From an uncultured Coriobacteriaceae bacterium (GTDB taxonomy: Bacteria > Actinomycetota > Coriobacteriia > Coriobacteriales > Eggerthellaceae): 64,000 nucleotides of DNA. Each line of letters begins with the position of its first letter. Position 1 is the stretch's first letter. A program made the position numbers and the translations under genes. This document shows, one piece after another, positions 42,388 to 51,117 of this stretch. The notes under the pieces are model-generated. The model worked only from the letters and a program-made list of their open reading frames with translations. It was not told the DNA's origin and searched no databases. The DNA is taken from the NCBI GenBank assembly GCA_949294735.1, contig CASFII010000001.1:1-64000 (forward strand). Reading direction: 5' to 3'.

Positions 42388-44556
42388 CTACACGCTCTTT
42401 GCCAGAGAAACCGCGTGTTCCTTAGCTGCAGGCTTGCGGAACATGAGATACAACATGCCAACCAGCACGATAGTTGCAGCAATGGTGCCAGGGATATCAC
42501 CTGTGCCGTATACCAACCATGAACCGAACTGGTAAGTCATGAGCGACATCGCGTAAGCAAATACGCACATATAACCAATTGCAAAGGCAGTCCACTTCGG
42601 GTTGTTCATTTCGCGCTTAATAGCACCCATGGCTGCGAAGCACGGAGCGCACAGCAGGTTGAAAATCATGAAGGAAATACCTACCAAACCACTGCCTGCG
42701 AAGAATTCGCTTGCAATAACGGCGTACATGGTGGGGTCGCCTTCCATTGCCAAATCGGCGTTTGCCATGGAAGAAAGCGTACCGAAGGTACCAACCACTT
42801 CTTCCTTTGCAACCAGACCAAGAATGGTTGATACGGTTGCTTGCCAGTTGCCGAAGCCCAAAGGAGCAAAGATCCAAGCAAACATGTTGCCGATGTTTTC
42901 CAGAAGTGAGGCTCCGCCATTTTCTTCAGTAATGTAGTGGAAGCCACCATCAACGGATAAGGAGTTCAGAATCCAGATGATAACGCTGGCGGCAAAGATA
43001 ACGGTACCAGCACGCTTGATGAAGGACCAACCACGTTCCCAGGTAGAACGCAAAACGTTACCAGCAATAGGAGCATGGTAGTCAGGAAGTTCCATAACGA
43101 ACGGAGCTGCTTCGCCGGCAAACCAGCGAGTCTTCTTCAAGATAATGCCTGAAACAATTACGGCACCAAGGCCAATGAAGTAAGCTGCGAAGGCAACCCA
43201 AGGATTATTGTTGAACAAAGCACCAGCAATCAGAGCAACAATGGGCATCTTTGCACTACAGGGGATGAATGCCGTGGTCATAATGGTCATCTTGCGGTCA
43301 CGGTCTTGTTCAATGGTACGGGAAGCCATAATGCCAGGCACGCCGCAACCCGTTGCAACCAACAGTGGAATAAAGCTTTTGCCTGAAAGACCAAACTTCC
43401 TAAAAACACGGTCCATAATAAAGGCCACACGAGCCATATAGCCGCAGTCTTCCAAAATGGAAAGCAGGAAGAACAGAACCAACATCTGAGGAACGAAGCC
43501 TAAAACTGCACCAACACCAGCAATAGCGCCGTCTACTACCAGACTGTTAAGCCAATCAGCTGTACCCATACCTTCCAACAGGGAAGCTGCGCCTGGCAAA
43601 ATCCATTCACCAAAGAAGGTATCGTTCACAAAGTCGGTACCCCAGGTACCAATGGTGCCAATGGAGATGTAGTACACAACCCACATAACCAGCGCGAAAA
43701 TTGGCAGAGCCAAAATACGGTTTGTTACCACGCGGTCAATCTTGCCCGAAATGCTGAGTTCACCCGTTGAATGTTTCTTCAAACAATTGCTGGTAATGTG
43801 CTCAATTAAGTCATAACGGGCAACCGTAATAATACTTTCGGTGTCGTCATCTTTGTCTTTTTCAACCTGAGCAAGACGAGCATCAATTTCCGCTTTCGTG
43901 GTTTCGTCTAAGTCCAGATGAGTGACCGCTTCTTCGTCCTTTTCGAAAAGCTTTACGGCATACCATCTGTGCTGTGTTTGCGGAACAGAAGCTGGAAGTT
44001 TGCTTTCCAGGAACTTCAGCGTATCTTCCAATTCGTTTTCATAGACCGGAAGAATGGGGGTGGTGTTGTTTGAAGCAGCACGCATCGCAGCTTTAGCCGC
44101 CTCTGATACACCCGTACCCTTCAACGCTGAGATAGAAACAATTTCGCAGCCAAGTTCGCGGGTAAGTTTTTTGAGATCAATGGAGCTGCCATTACGTTCA
44201 AGCAAGTCTGCCATGTTAATAGCAACCACCATAGGAATGTCCATTTCGCGCAACTGAGTAGTCAGATATAAGTTGCGTTCGAAATTGGTACCGTCGATGA
44301 TGTTTAAGATTACGTCAGGATTTTCCGTCAGCAGATAGTTACGTGCAATAACTTCTTCCAAGCTGTACGGAGAAAGAGAATAAATGCCTGGCAAGTCAAC
44401 AATGGTAACTTCAGCATTTTCCTTCCATTTACCCTCTTTCTTTTCAATAGTAACGCCTGGCCAGTTACCAATGCGTTGATTGGTACCAGTCAGGGCATTA
44501 AAGAGTGTCGTTTTACCGCAGTTTGGGTTACCGACTAAAGCAACCTTGATTCCCAT
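42388..44556 (-). CDS. feoB: Ferrous iron transporter FeoB
   Basis: GTP-dependent Fe2+ importer of the cytoplasmic membrane. The 722-aa protein has an N-terminal G domain with G1 GNPNCGKTTLF at residues 8-18, G2 NWPGVTIEKKEG, G3 DLPGIYSL and G4 NMAD, then a helical GDI-like domain, then about 10 TM helices with two gate regions (LFFLLSILEDCGYMARVAFIMDR; GLVAKEEVVGTFGTL). GGAAGG precedes the ATG. It lies 47 bp after feoA, with a GTTAAC-N4-GCTAAC site in the gap. Confidence 0.96.
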   Translation of the reverse strand: MGIKVALVGNPNCGKTTLFNALTGTNQRIGNWPGVTIEKKEGKWKENAEVTIVDLPGIYSLSPYSLEEVIARNYLLTENPDVILNIIDGTNFERNLYLTTQLREMDIPMVVAINMADLLERNGSSIDLKKLTRELGCEIVSISALKGTGVSEAAKAAMRAASNNTTPILPVYENELEDTLKFLESKLPASVPQTQHRWYAVKLFEKDEEAVTHLDLDETTKAEIDARLAQVEKDKDDDTESIITVARYDLIEHITSNCLKKHSTGELSISGKIDRVVTNRILALPIFALVMWVVYYISIGTIGTWGTDFVNDTFFGEWILPGAASLLEGMGTADWLNSLVVDGAIAGVGAVLGFVPQMLVLFFLLSILEDCGYMARVAFIMDRVFRKFGLSGKSFIPLLVATGCGVPGIMASRTIEQDRDRKMTIMTTAFIPCSAKMPIVALIAGALFNNNPWVAFAAYFIGLGAVIVSGIILKKTRWFAGEAAPFVMELPDYHAPIAGNVLRSTWERGWSFIKRAGTVIFAASVIIWILNSLSVDGGFHYITEENGGASLLENIGNMFAWIFAPLGFGNWQATVSTILGLVAKEEVVGTFGTLSSMANADLAMEGDPTMYAVIASEFFAGSGLVGISFMIFNLLCAPCFAAMGAIKREMNNPKWTAFAIGYMCVFAYAMSLMTYQFGSWLVYGTGDIPGTIAATIVLVGMLYLMFRKPAAKEHAVSLAKSV

Positions 44557-44571
44557 GCTGTTCCTTCCTTA

Positions 44572-44587
44572 GTTAACCGTGGCTAAC
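44572..44587. promoter_or_regulatory. Operator-like site between feoA and feoB (GTTAAC-N4-GCTAAC)
   Basis: Same 6-4-6 layout as the two sites upstream of feoA, with one changed base in the left arm. It lies just before the feoB ribosome site. Confidence 0.55.
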
Positions 44588-44603
44588 CGTAAGCCAAAAA
44601 AAT

Positions 44604-44831
44604 TTACTCTACTTCAATAAGGTCTGCATCAGCTTTGCGCAGAGAAAGTTCGTAGCCGCGCACGGTTACTTCAATCGGATCTGCCAACGGTGCAACCCTT
44701 CGCACGTACACACTTGCCCCTTTTGTGAGCCCCATGTCCATAATGCGACGCTTTACGGCGCCTTGACCATGAAGCTTAACCACTTTGAGCGTCTCGCCTA
44801 CTTTCGCACTCTTTAACGTTCTCACATGCAT
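44604..44831 (-). CDS. feoA: FeoA, SH3-like partner of FeoB
   Basis: A 75-aa cytoplasmic protein of the FeoA family, thought to assist FeoB. It shows KVGETLKVVKLHGQGAVKRR, the conserved DMGLTKGASVYV and the C-terminal VRGYELSLRKADADLIEV. AAGGAAGGAG precedes the ATG. It is the first gene of the feoA-feoB-small protein operon. A strong promoter overlaps or adjoins two inverted-repeat operators upstream. Confidence 0.95.
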   Translation of the reverse strand: MHVRTLKSAKVGETLKVVKLHGQGAVKRRIMDMGLTKGASVYVRRVAPLADPIEVTVRGYELSLRKADADLIEVE

Positions 44832-44851
44832 CTCCTTCCTTGTGTTCCTTG

Positions 44852-44900
44852 GTTAGCTAAGGCTAACTTATGCCTCAAAATAAAGTTAGCCCCAGCTAAC
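44852..44900. promoter_or_regulatory. Two GTTAGC-N4-GCTAAC operators upstream of feoA
   Basis: Sites at 44852-44867 and 44885-44900 have identical 6-bp arms and 4-bp centres. They start 33 bp apart, three helical turns, and lie between the promoter and the feoA start, as expected for metal-dependent repression of a DtxR/IdeR/MntR-type regulator. The arms share GTTAG/CTAAC with the DtxR box, but the centre differs. Confidence 0.75.
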
Positions 44901-44908
44901 CCCTATCC

Positions 44909-44937
44909 ATTATTAAGGAAGTTCCTAGATGCGTCAA
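44909..44937 (-). promoter_or_regulatory. Promoter of the feo operon
   Basis: On the minus strand TTGACG (44937-44932), a 17-nt spacer and AATAAT (44914-44909; TAATAA with 16 nt). Operators follow directly downstream. Confidence 0.75.
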
Positions 44938-44971
44938 GAAATTTTTTCAAAAAAGTTTATTGGTTCAACGA

Positions 44972-46096
44972 CTATAGCGCTTTGCCGCGCAGGATAACCT
45001 GCTTAAGTTCCAGCGTTTCTTTGTCTAGCAATACGGCGTCAGCCACCTTGCCAGTTTCAATGCTGCCGCGTTCATTGTCTATACCTAACGCTTTTGCAGG
45101 ATTGATGGTAGCAGCCTTAATAGCGCTTACCAGCGGAATGTCCATGTCGTGAACTGCTACATAGAGGCAGCGCATGAGGTCACTGACCGAACCAGCCAGC
45201 GCGCCGTTGGCGATGGTTGCAATGTAGCCACGCACGATAACATCCTGACCGCCCAGGTCATAGGTGCCGTCTTCCAAACCTGCTGCACGAAGCGTGTCAG
45301 AAATCAGAATCATGCGGTCATCACCAAACATGGTGAACGCCAGACGAACCATAGCGGGATGAATATGGATGCCGTCAGCAATAATTTCTGCCGTAACCTC
45401 AGGGTGTTCAACAGCAGCAGGAATCATTCCTGGCGTGCGGTGATGCAAACCTGGCATAGCGTTATATAAGTGCGTTACATGGCGAGCGCCCAGGTTGTAG
45501 CACCTTGCCGCAGTTTCATAATCTGCGCAGGTGTGGGCAAAAGAAATGCGCACTTCGTCGTGCATTTCTTCAATGAATTCTTCCGCACCCAGTTCTTCGG
45601 GGGCAATATCTACCAGCTTAAACAAACCGTTTGCAGCAACCTGAATACGGCGGAATTCATCAGCATCAGGCTTGCGCACGTGCCCTGGATTTTGAGCACC
45701 AACCTTGTTAGGGGAAATGTAGGGACCTTCCATGTTAAGACCCACTAAAGCAGCCTCGTTGTCAGCGGGAACATAGCTGGCTGCCGCCTTGCCAGCCTGA
45801 ATAAGCACTTCCTCGGGTAAGGTCATGGTTGCAGGACACATGGCGGTAATACCACGAGAAGCTTCATAGGCACCCATAGTGTGAATTTCTTCGGGCTTGC
45901 CGTCGCTGATGTCTGCACCAGCACTGCCATGGAAGTGAAGATCGATGAGCCCTGGGATTACATAGCATCCTGTAGCATCAATCACTTCTTCGGTATCAGC
46001 TGCTGCCTCAACGTCAACAAATACACCGTTTTGTGCATATACGTCGCGAAGTTCAAAGCCTTCCCCCGTAAACACGTCACCGTTTACAATGCGCAC
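44972..46096 (-). CDS. nagA: N-acetylglucosamine-6-phosphate deacetylase
   Basis: Removes acetate from GlcNAc-6-P to give glucosamine-6-P. The 374-aa amidohydrolase shows the metal-site HxH in GLIDLHFHGSAGAD near residue 55, the Glu in LNMEGPYISPNK near 125, SFAHTCADYE, the His of ARHVTHLYNAMPGLHHR near 210, IADGIHIHPAMV and the catalytic Asp in LISDTLRAAG near 268. The start is GTG at 46096 with AAAGGAAC upstream. It completes the pathway implied by the lyase, epimerase and kinase genes 3 kb away, but is in its own unit after efp. No nagB is in the window. Confidence 0.94.
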   Translation of the reverse strand: MRIVNGDVFTGEGFELRDVYAQNGVFVDVEAAADTEEVIDATGCYVIPGLIDLHFHGSAGADISDGKPEEIHTMGAYEASRGITAMCPATMTLPEEVLIQAGKAAASYVPADNEAALVGLNMEGPYISPNKVGAQNPGHVRKPDADEFRRIQVAANGLFKLVDIAPEELGAEEFIEEMHDEVRISFAHTCADYETAARCYNLGARHVTHLYNAMPGLHHRTPGMIPAAVEHPEVTAEIIADGIHIHPAMVRLAFTMFGDDRMILISDTLRAAGLEDGTYDLGGQDVIVRGYIATIANGALAGSVSDLMRCLYVAVHDMDIPLVSAIKAATINPAKALGIDNERGSIETGKVADAVLLDKETLELKQVILRGKAL

Positions 46097-46129
46097 CTTT
46101 TGTTCCTTTCCCTAAAGCGAGGTACTCCC

Positions 46130-46171
46130 TATAAAAGCAAAGCAACTTCCAAGTGCTCGGAAGTTGCTTTG
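46130..46171 (-). terminator. Terminator of efp
   Basis: A 13-bp perfect stem (CAAAGCAACTTCC with its complement, 8-nt loop) followed by GCTTTTAT on the minus strand. Confidence 0.75.
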
Positions 46172-46198
46172 TCAAAGTTCAAAAACGCAATCTCTTCG

Positions 46199-46759
46199 TT
46201 ATACGCGCTTTACGAAACGACCGTCACGCGTGTCAATTTGTAGGATGTCGCCAATTTCAACAAACGTAGGAACTTGTACCACGGTACCTGTTTCCAGCGT
46301 AGCAGGCTTGGTGGTGTTGGTGGCCGTGTCACCCTTAAAACCAGGTTCAGTGTGGGTAACTTCCAGTTCTACGAACATCTGCGGCTCAATACTGATGAGT
46401 TCGTCGCCTGCATACATAAGCGTAGCTTCGTCGTTTTCCTTCAGCCACTTAGCAGCGTCACCAACCTGTTCGGCGGAAATTGCCATCTGTTCATAGGTGT
46501 CGTTATCCATGAAGTGGAAGTCTGCGCCATCGTTGTACAGGTACTGCATCTTCTTGGTTTCCAGGCGAACCGAGTCAAACTTGGTACCAGAGTTGAAGGT
46601 GTAGTCAACTACGCGACCAGTCTTAATGTCACGAAGCTTGGTGCGCACAAATGCACCGCCCTTACCTGGCTTTACATGCTGGAATTCAACAATGGTGCAC
46701 AGCTTGCCATTGTATTCAATGCACATACCATTACGGAAATCAGCGGTAGAGATTGCCAT
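46199..46759 (-). CDS. efp: Elongation factor P
   Basis: Relieves ribosome stalling at proline runs. The 186-aa protein has the three-domain length, the N-terminal loop KPGKGGAFVRTKL with the Lys at the modifiable tip near residue 32, FHFMDNDTYEQ, and the C-terminal signature GDTATNTTKPATLETGTVVQVP. AAAGGGC precedes the ATG. It sits in the actinobacterial aro-pepP-efp order, here separated from pepP by rubrerythrin and a repeat element. Confidence 0.97.
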   Translation of the reverse strand: MAISTADFRNGMCIEYNGKLCTIVEFQHVKPGKGGAFVRTKLRDIKTGRVVDYTFNSGTKFDSVRLETKKMQYLYNDGADFHFMDNDTYEQMAISAEQVGDAAKWLKENDEATLMYAGDELISIEPQMFVELEVTHTEPGFKGDTATNTTKPATLETGTVVQVPTFVEIGDILQIDTRDGRFVKRV

Positions 46760-46900
46760 GTTTTTTGCCCTTTCGTCCTTAACGTGAATTCTCTTCGCTG
46801 TAGGCGCTTATGCGAAGCGGAGCGTATACAGCGCAAAACGTATATCAAACCTGAATATTATACTCCATTCCGGACACTTCGTGGGGAATATGGCAACCAA

Positions 46901-47164
46901 GAACCCAGAGGAACCAAAAGGGACGTGTCTTTTAGGTTCTAAAGTTGATGCGAGTGTAGGCAGCGAATACCCTGAAGCCCGAAAACAATTCTGAGCTTCA
47001 AACTTTATTATTCATAATTGAAGCGAAGCAGCGCGACGCATAGTGGAGCAGCGATAGCCGTGAAACGATAGGAGCGCGTCGAAGTTGGAGGGCTTCAGGG
47101 TATTCGCTGTGTGTAAAGAAAACCCAAAAGATACGTCCCCTTGGGTTCGTCCCCCTTGGGTTCT
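46901..47164. repeat. Inverted-repeat element with GGGACGT ends (MITE/BIME-like)
   Basis: The left end carries GAACC-AAAAGGGACGTGTCTTTT, the right end the same pattern inverted (AAAAGATACGTCCCCTTGGG). Inside, a perfect 20-bp arm at 46961-46980 (CAGCGAATACCCTGAAGCCC) is inverted at 47090-47109. Between the outer core and the left arm, 46944-46964 is identical to 61890-61910 in the element before rarA. A 27-bp part of the central region (47069-47095) recurs inverted there too (25 of 27 bases). No open reading frame of note. Confidence 0.8.
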
Positions 47165-47170
47165 TCAAAT

Positions 47171-47199
47171 TGAAAAAGCCCGCTTGCGCGGGCTTTTTG
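47171..47199. terminator. Bidirectional-looking terminator after rubrerythrin
   Basis: AAAAAGCCCGC-TTGC-GCGGGCTTTTT, perfect 11-bp arms with A and T tracts on both sides, directly after the rubrerythrin stop. Confidence 0.9.
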
Positions 47200-47200
47200 C

Positions 47201-47740
47201 TTAGTAGTTTTCGCAGCGAATTTCGAAGTGATCACGTGGGTGTGCACATACAGGACATACCATAGGAGCCTCTTTCCCAATGTGAATATGTCCGCAGTTG
47301 TTGCACTTCCAAACATACACGTCATCACGCTTAAACACTTCACCAGCATTAATGCGTTCAATGAGTGTGCGATAGCGCTCTTCATGTTCTTTTTCTACCG
47401 CGCCAACACCATCGAAGAGTTCTGCGAGGTCATTGAAACCTTCTTCGCGAGCCGTCTTTGCGAATTCGGCGTACATCTGCGTCCATTCTTCATTTTCGCC
47501 CGCAGCAGCGTCGGCAAGATTCGTCAGCGTGTCAGGCATCTTGCCATCATGCAGTGCCTTAAACCACAACTTAGCGTGTTCTTTTTCATTCTTCGCAGTT
47601 TCCAGGAAAATATTCTGGATTTGAACGTAGCCATCCTTCTTTGCCTGGCTTGCGTAATACTGATACTTCGTGTGAGCTTGAGATTCCCCTGCGAATGCAT
47701 ACCACAGGTTCTTTTCGGTTTGGCTGCCTTTCAGGTCCAT
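47201..47740 (-). CDS. rbr: Rubrerythrin
   Basis: Non-haem di-iron peroxidase protecting anaerobes from H2O2. The 179-aa protein has a ferritin-like four-helix domain ([60 protein letters not shown] with EXXH ligands) and a C-terminal rubredoxin-like domain with two CxxC pairs ([25 protein letters not shown]). ATG 47740 is chosen because GAAAGGAG lies 6 nt upstream; the frame extends 7 codons further. It is an insertion into the otherwise conserved pepP-efp order. Confidence 0.95.
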   Translation of the reverse strand: MDLKGSQTEKNLWYAFAGESQAHTKYQYYASQAKKDGYVQIQNIFLETAKNEKEHAKLWFKALHDGKMPDTLTNLADAAAGENEEWTQMYAEFAKTAREEGFNDLAELFDGVGAVEKEHEERYRTLIERINAGEVFKRDDVYVWKCNNCGHIHIGKEAPMVCPVCAHPRDHFEIRCENY

Positions 47741-47856
47741 GTTCGCTCCTTTCCCGAGCAATTCCTACCTTTGGTTTTAGCTAGCAACACTTGCAATCTG
47801 CTGATGCCAACAAAACAATCGCTTCTTGTTAATGTTGCTAAATTACTAACAAAACC

Positions 47857-48987
47857 TTAGAGGATAATCATATCATGGGGAGACTGAGTAAACACCTCAA
47901 AACCTGTATCTGTTACCACGCCGAAATCTTCCAGGCGCATACCAAATTCTCCTGCCAGATAGATCCCTGGTTCTACTGTTACAACATTACCTGCTATCAG
48001 CGGTTTTTCATTTTTCGGCGAAAGATTAGGCTCTTCGTGAATTTCACGCCCTACCCCATGACCTAAGCTGTGTCCCATGGTGTTAGCAAAACCTGCTTCG
48101 GCGAGCACCTTTTCCGCTAGTTCGTGCATTTCTTTGCCTGTGACCCCAGGCTTGAGCACCGCTTCGACGGTTTCGTTTACAGAGCGAATAGCGGCATAAG
48201 CATCCTTTTGTTTGGCGGTAGGTTCACCCAGGAAAATACAGCGCGTCATGTCTGAGCAATACCCACGTACAACTGCTCCGAAATCAAACACAATGCACTG
48301 CCCAGCTTCCAACTTTTGAGTACCAGGAACCGCATGAGGGCTTGCCGCGTGTTCGCCAGCAGCCACAATGGAAGGAAAAGCAAGCCCCTCAGCACCCTTG
48401 CGACGCATAAAATCATCCAGTTCAATCTGCACTTCGCGTTCGGTCAAGCCTGGTTGTACATATTCAATGAGGTGCGCAAACGCCGCATCGGTGATTGCCT
48501 GCGCTTCACGCATACGCTCAATTTCCGAAGCATCTTTTACTGCGCGAAGATTACGAATAAAGCCAGTAGTTTCTTCCAGGCGCGGCATATGATTAGGCTG
48601 CACTTGCTGGGTGAGTTCAGTTTCTAAAAGCCGAAACTCGGCCAAACTGCAAGAATTTTCAATGCCTAAAACGGGTACTGGAGTTCCTTCTAGATAACTT
48701 TGTTCAACACTTTGTGCTACAAAAGCAGCATGCGTTTGACGCACGTCGTTCACGGCAACTTCACCCCGCTGCTGCGAAGCGTTCAGAGCTGCATGGGCAT
48801 ACCGAGAATCCGTATGAAGAACTGCCTTAGTAGGAGTTATCCACAACGCATGTGCCTGTTCACTGTCAAAGACATCGTCAAACTGCGTAAGCCAGGCAAT
48901 ATTAGGTGTTTCGCGCACTAAGACCGCATCTATACCTGCCTCTTTGCAAGCCTTTCGCACTATGTCGAAACGTGAAACCGTGGGCAT
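47857..48987 (-). CDS. pepP: M24 family Xaa-Pro aminopeptidase
   Basis: Cleaves N-terminal residues before proline. The 376-aa protein has a creatinase-like N-terminal domain (residues 1-130) and a pita-bread catalytic domain with the dimetal ligands: Asp in VFDFGAVV near 237, Asp in YCSDMTR, His in GHSLGHGVGREIHEEP near 305, Glu in VTVEPGIYL and Glu in MRLEDFG. It could equally be named pepQ, as in mycobacteria. It lies 9 bp after aroQ in the same operon. Confidence 0.92.
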   Translation of the reverse strand: MPTVSRFDIVRKACKEAGIDAVLVRETPNIAWLTQFDDVFDSEQAHALWITPTKAVLHTDSRYAHAALNASQQRGEVAVNDVRQTHAAFVAQSVEQSYLEGTPVPVLGIENSCSLAEFRLLETELTQQVQPNHMPRLEETTGFIRNLRAVKDASEIERMREAQAITDAAFAHLIEYVQPGLTEREVQIELDDFMRRKGAEGLAFPSIVAAGEHAASPHAVPGTQKLEAGQCIVFDFGAVVRGYCSDMTRCIFLGEPTAKQKDAYAAIRSVNETVEAVLKPGVTGKEMHELAEKVLAEAGFANTMGHSLGHGVGREIHEEPNLSPKNEKPLIAGNVVTVEPGIYLAGEFGMRLEDFGVVTDTGFEVFTQSPHDMIIL

Positions 48988-48996
48988 CTGCTTTAC

Positions 48997-49440
48997 CTAA
49001 TTTGCCTCTTCCCAATAAGCGAGCAAAACATCCAACGCTTCCATATATCCTGCGCGACCCTTTCCTGCAATCTGCGCAATACATTCGGGCTCAATAACCG
49101 AAACAGCACGGAACGGCTCACGTGAATGGATGTCAGAGATATGCACTTCCACTACCGGCGTAGCTATGCTCCCTACCGCGTCGCGCAACGCATAGGAATA
49201 ATGCGTATGGGCGCCCGGGTTATAGATGACGCCATCAAAAGCGGTATGGGCTTCGTGAAGTTTATCGATGAGCGCGCCTTCGTGATTTGACTGAAAGCAA
49301 GTTACTTCTACGCCTTTTTCTTTTCCGTAGGCTTGCACTTCGGCTTCAATGCTGGCAAGCGTCTGAGTTCCGTAGATGCCTGGTTCGCGGACACCCAACA
49401 TGTTTAAGTTGGGGCCATTCATAAGCAATACCTTTTTCAC
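48997..49440 (-). CDS. aroQ: 3-Dehydroquinate dehydratase, type II
   Basis: Third step of the shikimate pathway, dehydroquinate to dehydroshikimate. The 147-aa protein has the type II signature MNGPNLNMLGVREPGIYG (catalytic Tyr), FQSNHEGALIDKL, NPGAHTHYSYALRDA, and the His of VVEVHISDIHSREPFR. It starts 2 bp after aroB ends; the operon order is aroE-aroC-aroK-aroB-aroQ-pepP. Confidence 0.96.
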   Translation of the reverse strand: MKKVLLMNGPNLNMLGVREPGIYGTQTLASIEAEVQAYGKEKGVEVTCFQSNHEGALIDKLHEAHTAFDGVIYNPGAHTHYSYALRDAVGSIATPVVEVHISDIHSREPFRAVSVIEPECIAQIAGKGRAGYMEALDVLLAYWEEAN

Positions 49441-49442
49441 AG

Positions 49443-50555
49443 CTACTCCTTTGAATCAGCCCATGCGCTCAGATGCTCAAGTAAGGTTTCATCATCCACG
49501 GTAACCAGTTTCCATTGACCAACTTCTTTGGGAAGGACAAAGCGAATATGCCCACCGCGAACCTTTTTATCGCGCTTCATGGCATCAAGTATGTCTTGCG
49601 GTTCAGCCTTCCATTCAAGCGTAGGAAGTCCTAAGGTATCCAACAATTCGTCTTGCGCTTGTACTAGATCAAGCGGCGTTTCGAGCAGCGCAGCACCTAA
49701 GCGAATAGCGAAGCGCATGCCTTCTGCCACCGCTGCTCCGTGTGAGTAGGTACCGTATCCAGCGAGTATTTCAATAGCGTGACCCAAGGTGTGTCCGTAG
49801 TTTAAGCACTCACGCACCCCACGACTTTCTGTTTTGTCCTGAGCTACCACATCTGCCTTAAAGACAACCGAACGAGCAACGGCTTCGGCCACCACTGCTT
49901 CTTCACGGGCTGCCATTTCCTCAGCGCTACTACTCAGCCAGAAGAAGAAATCATCTGAGCAAATAAGAGCCGATTTGGCTATTTCAGCACAACCGCAAGC
50001 CCATTCGCGTTCATCAAGTGTTGCCAAGCAATCCAGAGGGGCGCACACATAGGTAGGTTGCTTAAACGTTCCTACCAGGTTTTTGCCTTCTTCTAGGTTG
50101 ACGGCTGTCTTGCCTCCTACCGAAGAGTCAACCATAGACAACAGCGTAGTAGGCACCTGAACGAGCGTTACGCCGCGCATGTAGGTTGAAGCGATAAACC
50201 CTGCTAAGTCACCCACAACACCGCCGCCTAGAGCAACCACCACGCAGTCACGCCCTAAGCTACAACTTGCCATGGCTTCCCAAATTTCTCCTGCCACCGC
50301 CAAAGATTTAGAGGACTCCCCTGCGGGAACGGTAATTTCGAAGGTTTGAAAACCCGCTTCGTGAAGCGACGCTTTTGCAGGCTGTAAATACAACGGTGCT
50401 ACATTGCTGTCGGTAATAATGAGTGCCTGCTTGGCACTTGCGCACGCTGAAAGCTTACGTACGTGCTGTCCTAGTGTTTCTAGGATGCCGCTACCAATAC
50501 GTACATCGTAAGAAGTTTCCCCTGGTAGATTAACGATTATCTTTGTTGCGGGCAT
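49443..50555 (-). CDS. aroB: 3-Dehydroquinate synthase
   Basis: NAD- and metal-dependent second step of the shikimate pathway. The 370-aa protein shows GGGVVGDLAGFIASTYMRG near residue 110, PTTLLSMVDSSVGGKTAVN, KNLVGTFKQP, and the metal ligands in ECLNYGHTLGHAIE near 250 with SHGAAVAEGM. The ATG lies inside the end of aroK (19-bp overlap) with AGGAGGG upstream. Confidence 0.96.
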   Translation of the reverse strand: MPATKIIVNLPGETSYDVRIGSGILETLGQHVRKLSACASAKQALIITDSNVAPLYLQPAKASLHEAGFQTFEITVPAGESSKSLAVAGEIWEAMASCSLGRDCVVVALGGGVVGDLAGFIASTYMRGVTLVQVPTTLLSMVDSSVGGKTAVNLEEGKNLVGTFKQPTYVCAPLDCLATLDEREWACGCAEIAKSALICSDDFFFWLSSSAEEMAAREEAVVAEAVARSVVFKADVVAQDKTESRGVRECLNYGHTLGHAIEILAGYGTYSHGAAVAEGMRFAIRLGAALLETPLDLVQAQDELLDTLGLPTLEWKAEPQDILDAMKRDKKVRGGHIRFVLPKEVGQWKLVTVDDETLLEHLSAWADSKE

Positions 50556-51094
50556 AATAAGCCCTCCTTTTCAAGCAAACGTTGTATTTCAAAGGCAATT
50601 TTGGGAGTAGACTTTCCCGCCGTATTGATGACAACGTCGGCAACTTCTTCATACAGCGGAAGGCGCTCTTTATTGCGCTGACGCGCACTTTCCAGATTGT
50701 TAAAAAGAGGTCGACTTTCTTTGTTGTGAATGCGCGCCGCAGCTTCTTCTACTGTTATTTTGAGAAAAATAACAAACCCCGCTTCTTTAAGAATGGCACG
50801 GTTTTCTTCACGCGTAACCACACCCCCACCACAGGAAATGAGCATAGGCGGCTTAGTGGTAATCTCTTTAAGCACGTTTGTTTCAATAGTCCTGAAAAGG
50901 CTTTCTCCGCCTTCGTCAAAGATTTCTTTGACGGTTTTGCCTTCGCGGCGTTCTAGGTAGGTGTCCATATCAACCGAAGCAACCCCGCAATCGCGCGCCA
51001 GGCGTCTAGCAACACTGGTTTTACCAGCACCCATGAAGCCCACGAAGAACACGGGGCGTTTAAGCTGATAGCGAAGAGGGCTCACTGCTGACAT
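50537..51094 (-). CDS. aroK: Shikimate kinase
   Basis: Phosphorylates shikimate with ATP. The 185-aa protein has P-loop VGFMGAGKTSVARRLA near residue 18, the substrate motif VDMDTYLERREGKTVKEIF, FRTIETNVL, and SCGGGVVTREENR. The reading frame is open upstream but the extension overlaps aroC; ATG 51094 fits the family start. A GTG three codons earlier is a possible alternative. Confidence 0.94.
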   Translation of the reverse strand: MSAVSPLRYQLKRPVFFVGFMGAGKTSVARRLARDCGVASVDMDTYLERREGKTVKEIFDEGGESLFRTIETNVLKEITTKPPMLISCGGGVVTREENRAILKEAGFVIFLKITVEEAAARIHNKESRPLFNNLESARQRNKERLPLYEEVADVVINTAGKSTPKIAFEIQRLLEKEGLLCPQQR

Positions 51095-51117
51095 AGTGCT
51101 CACGTACCTAACAAAAC

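Larger units (their letters stand above)
46760..47200. other. Gap between rubrerythrin and efp, mostly a repeat element
   Basis: No gene. 46760-46900 has no recognised feature. 46901-47164 is an inverted-repeat element described separately, and 47171-47199 is a terminator. Confidence 0.6.

Noticed and set aside
46901..47164. CRISPR array or integron cassette at the repeat element
   Set aside because: There are inverted, not regularly spaced direct, repeats and no cas or integrase gene nearby.
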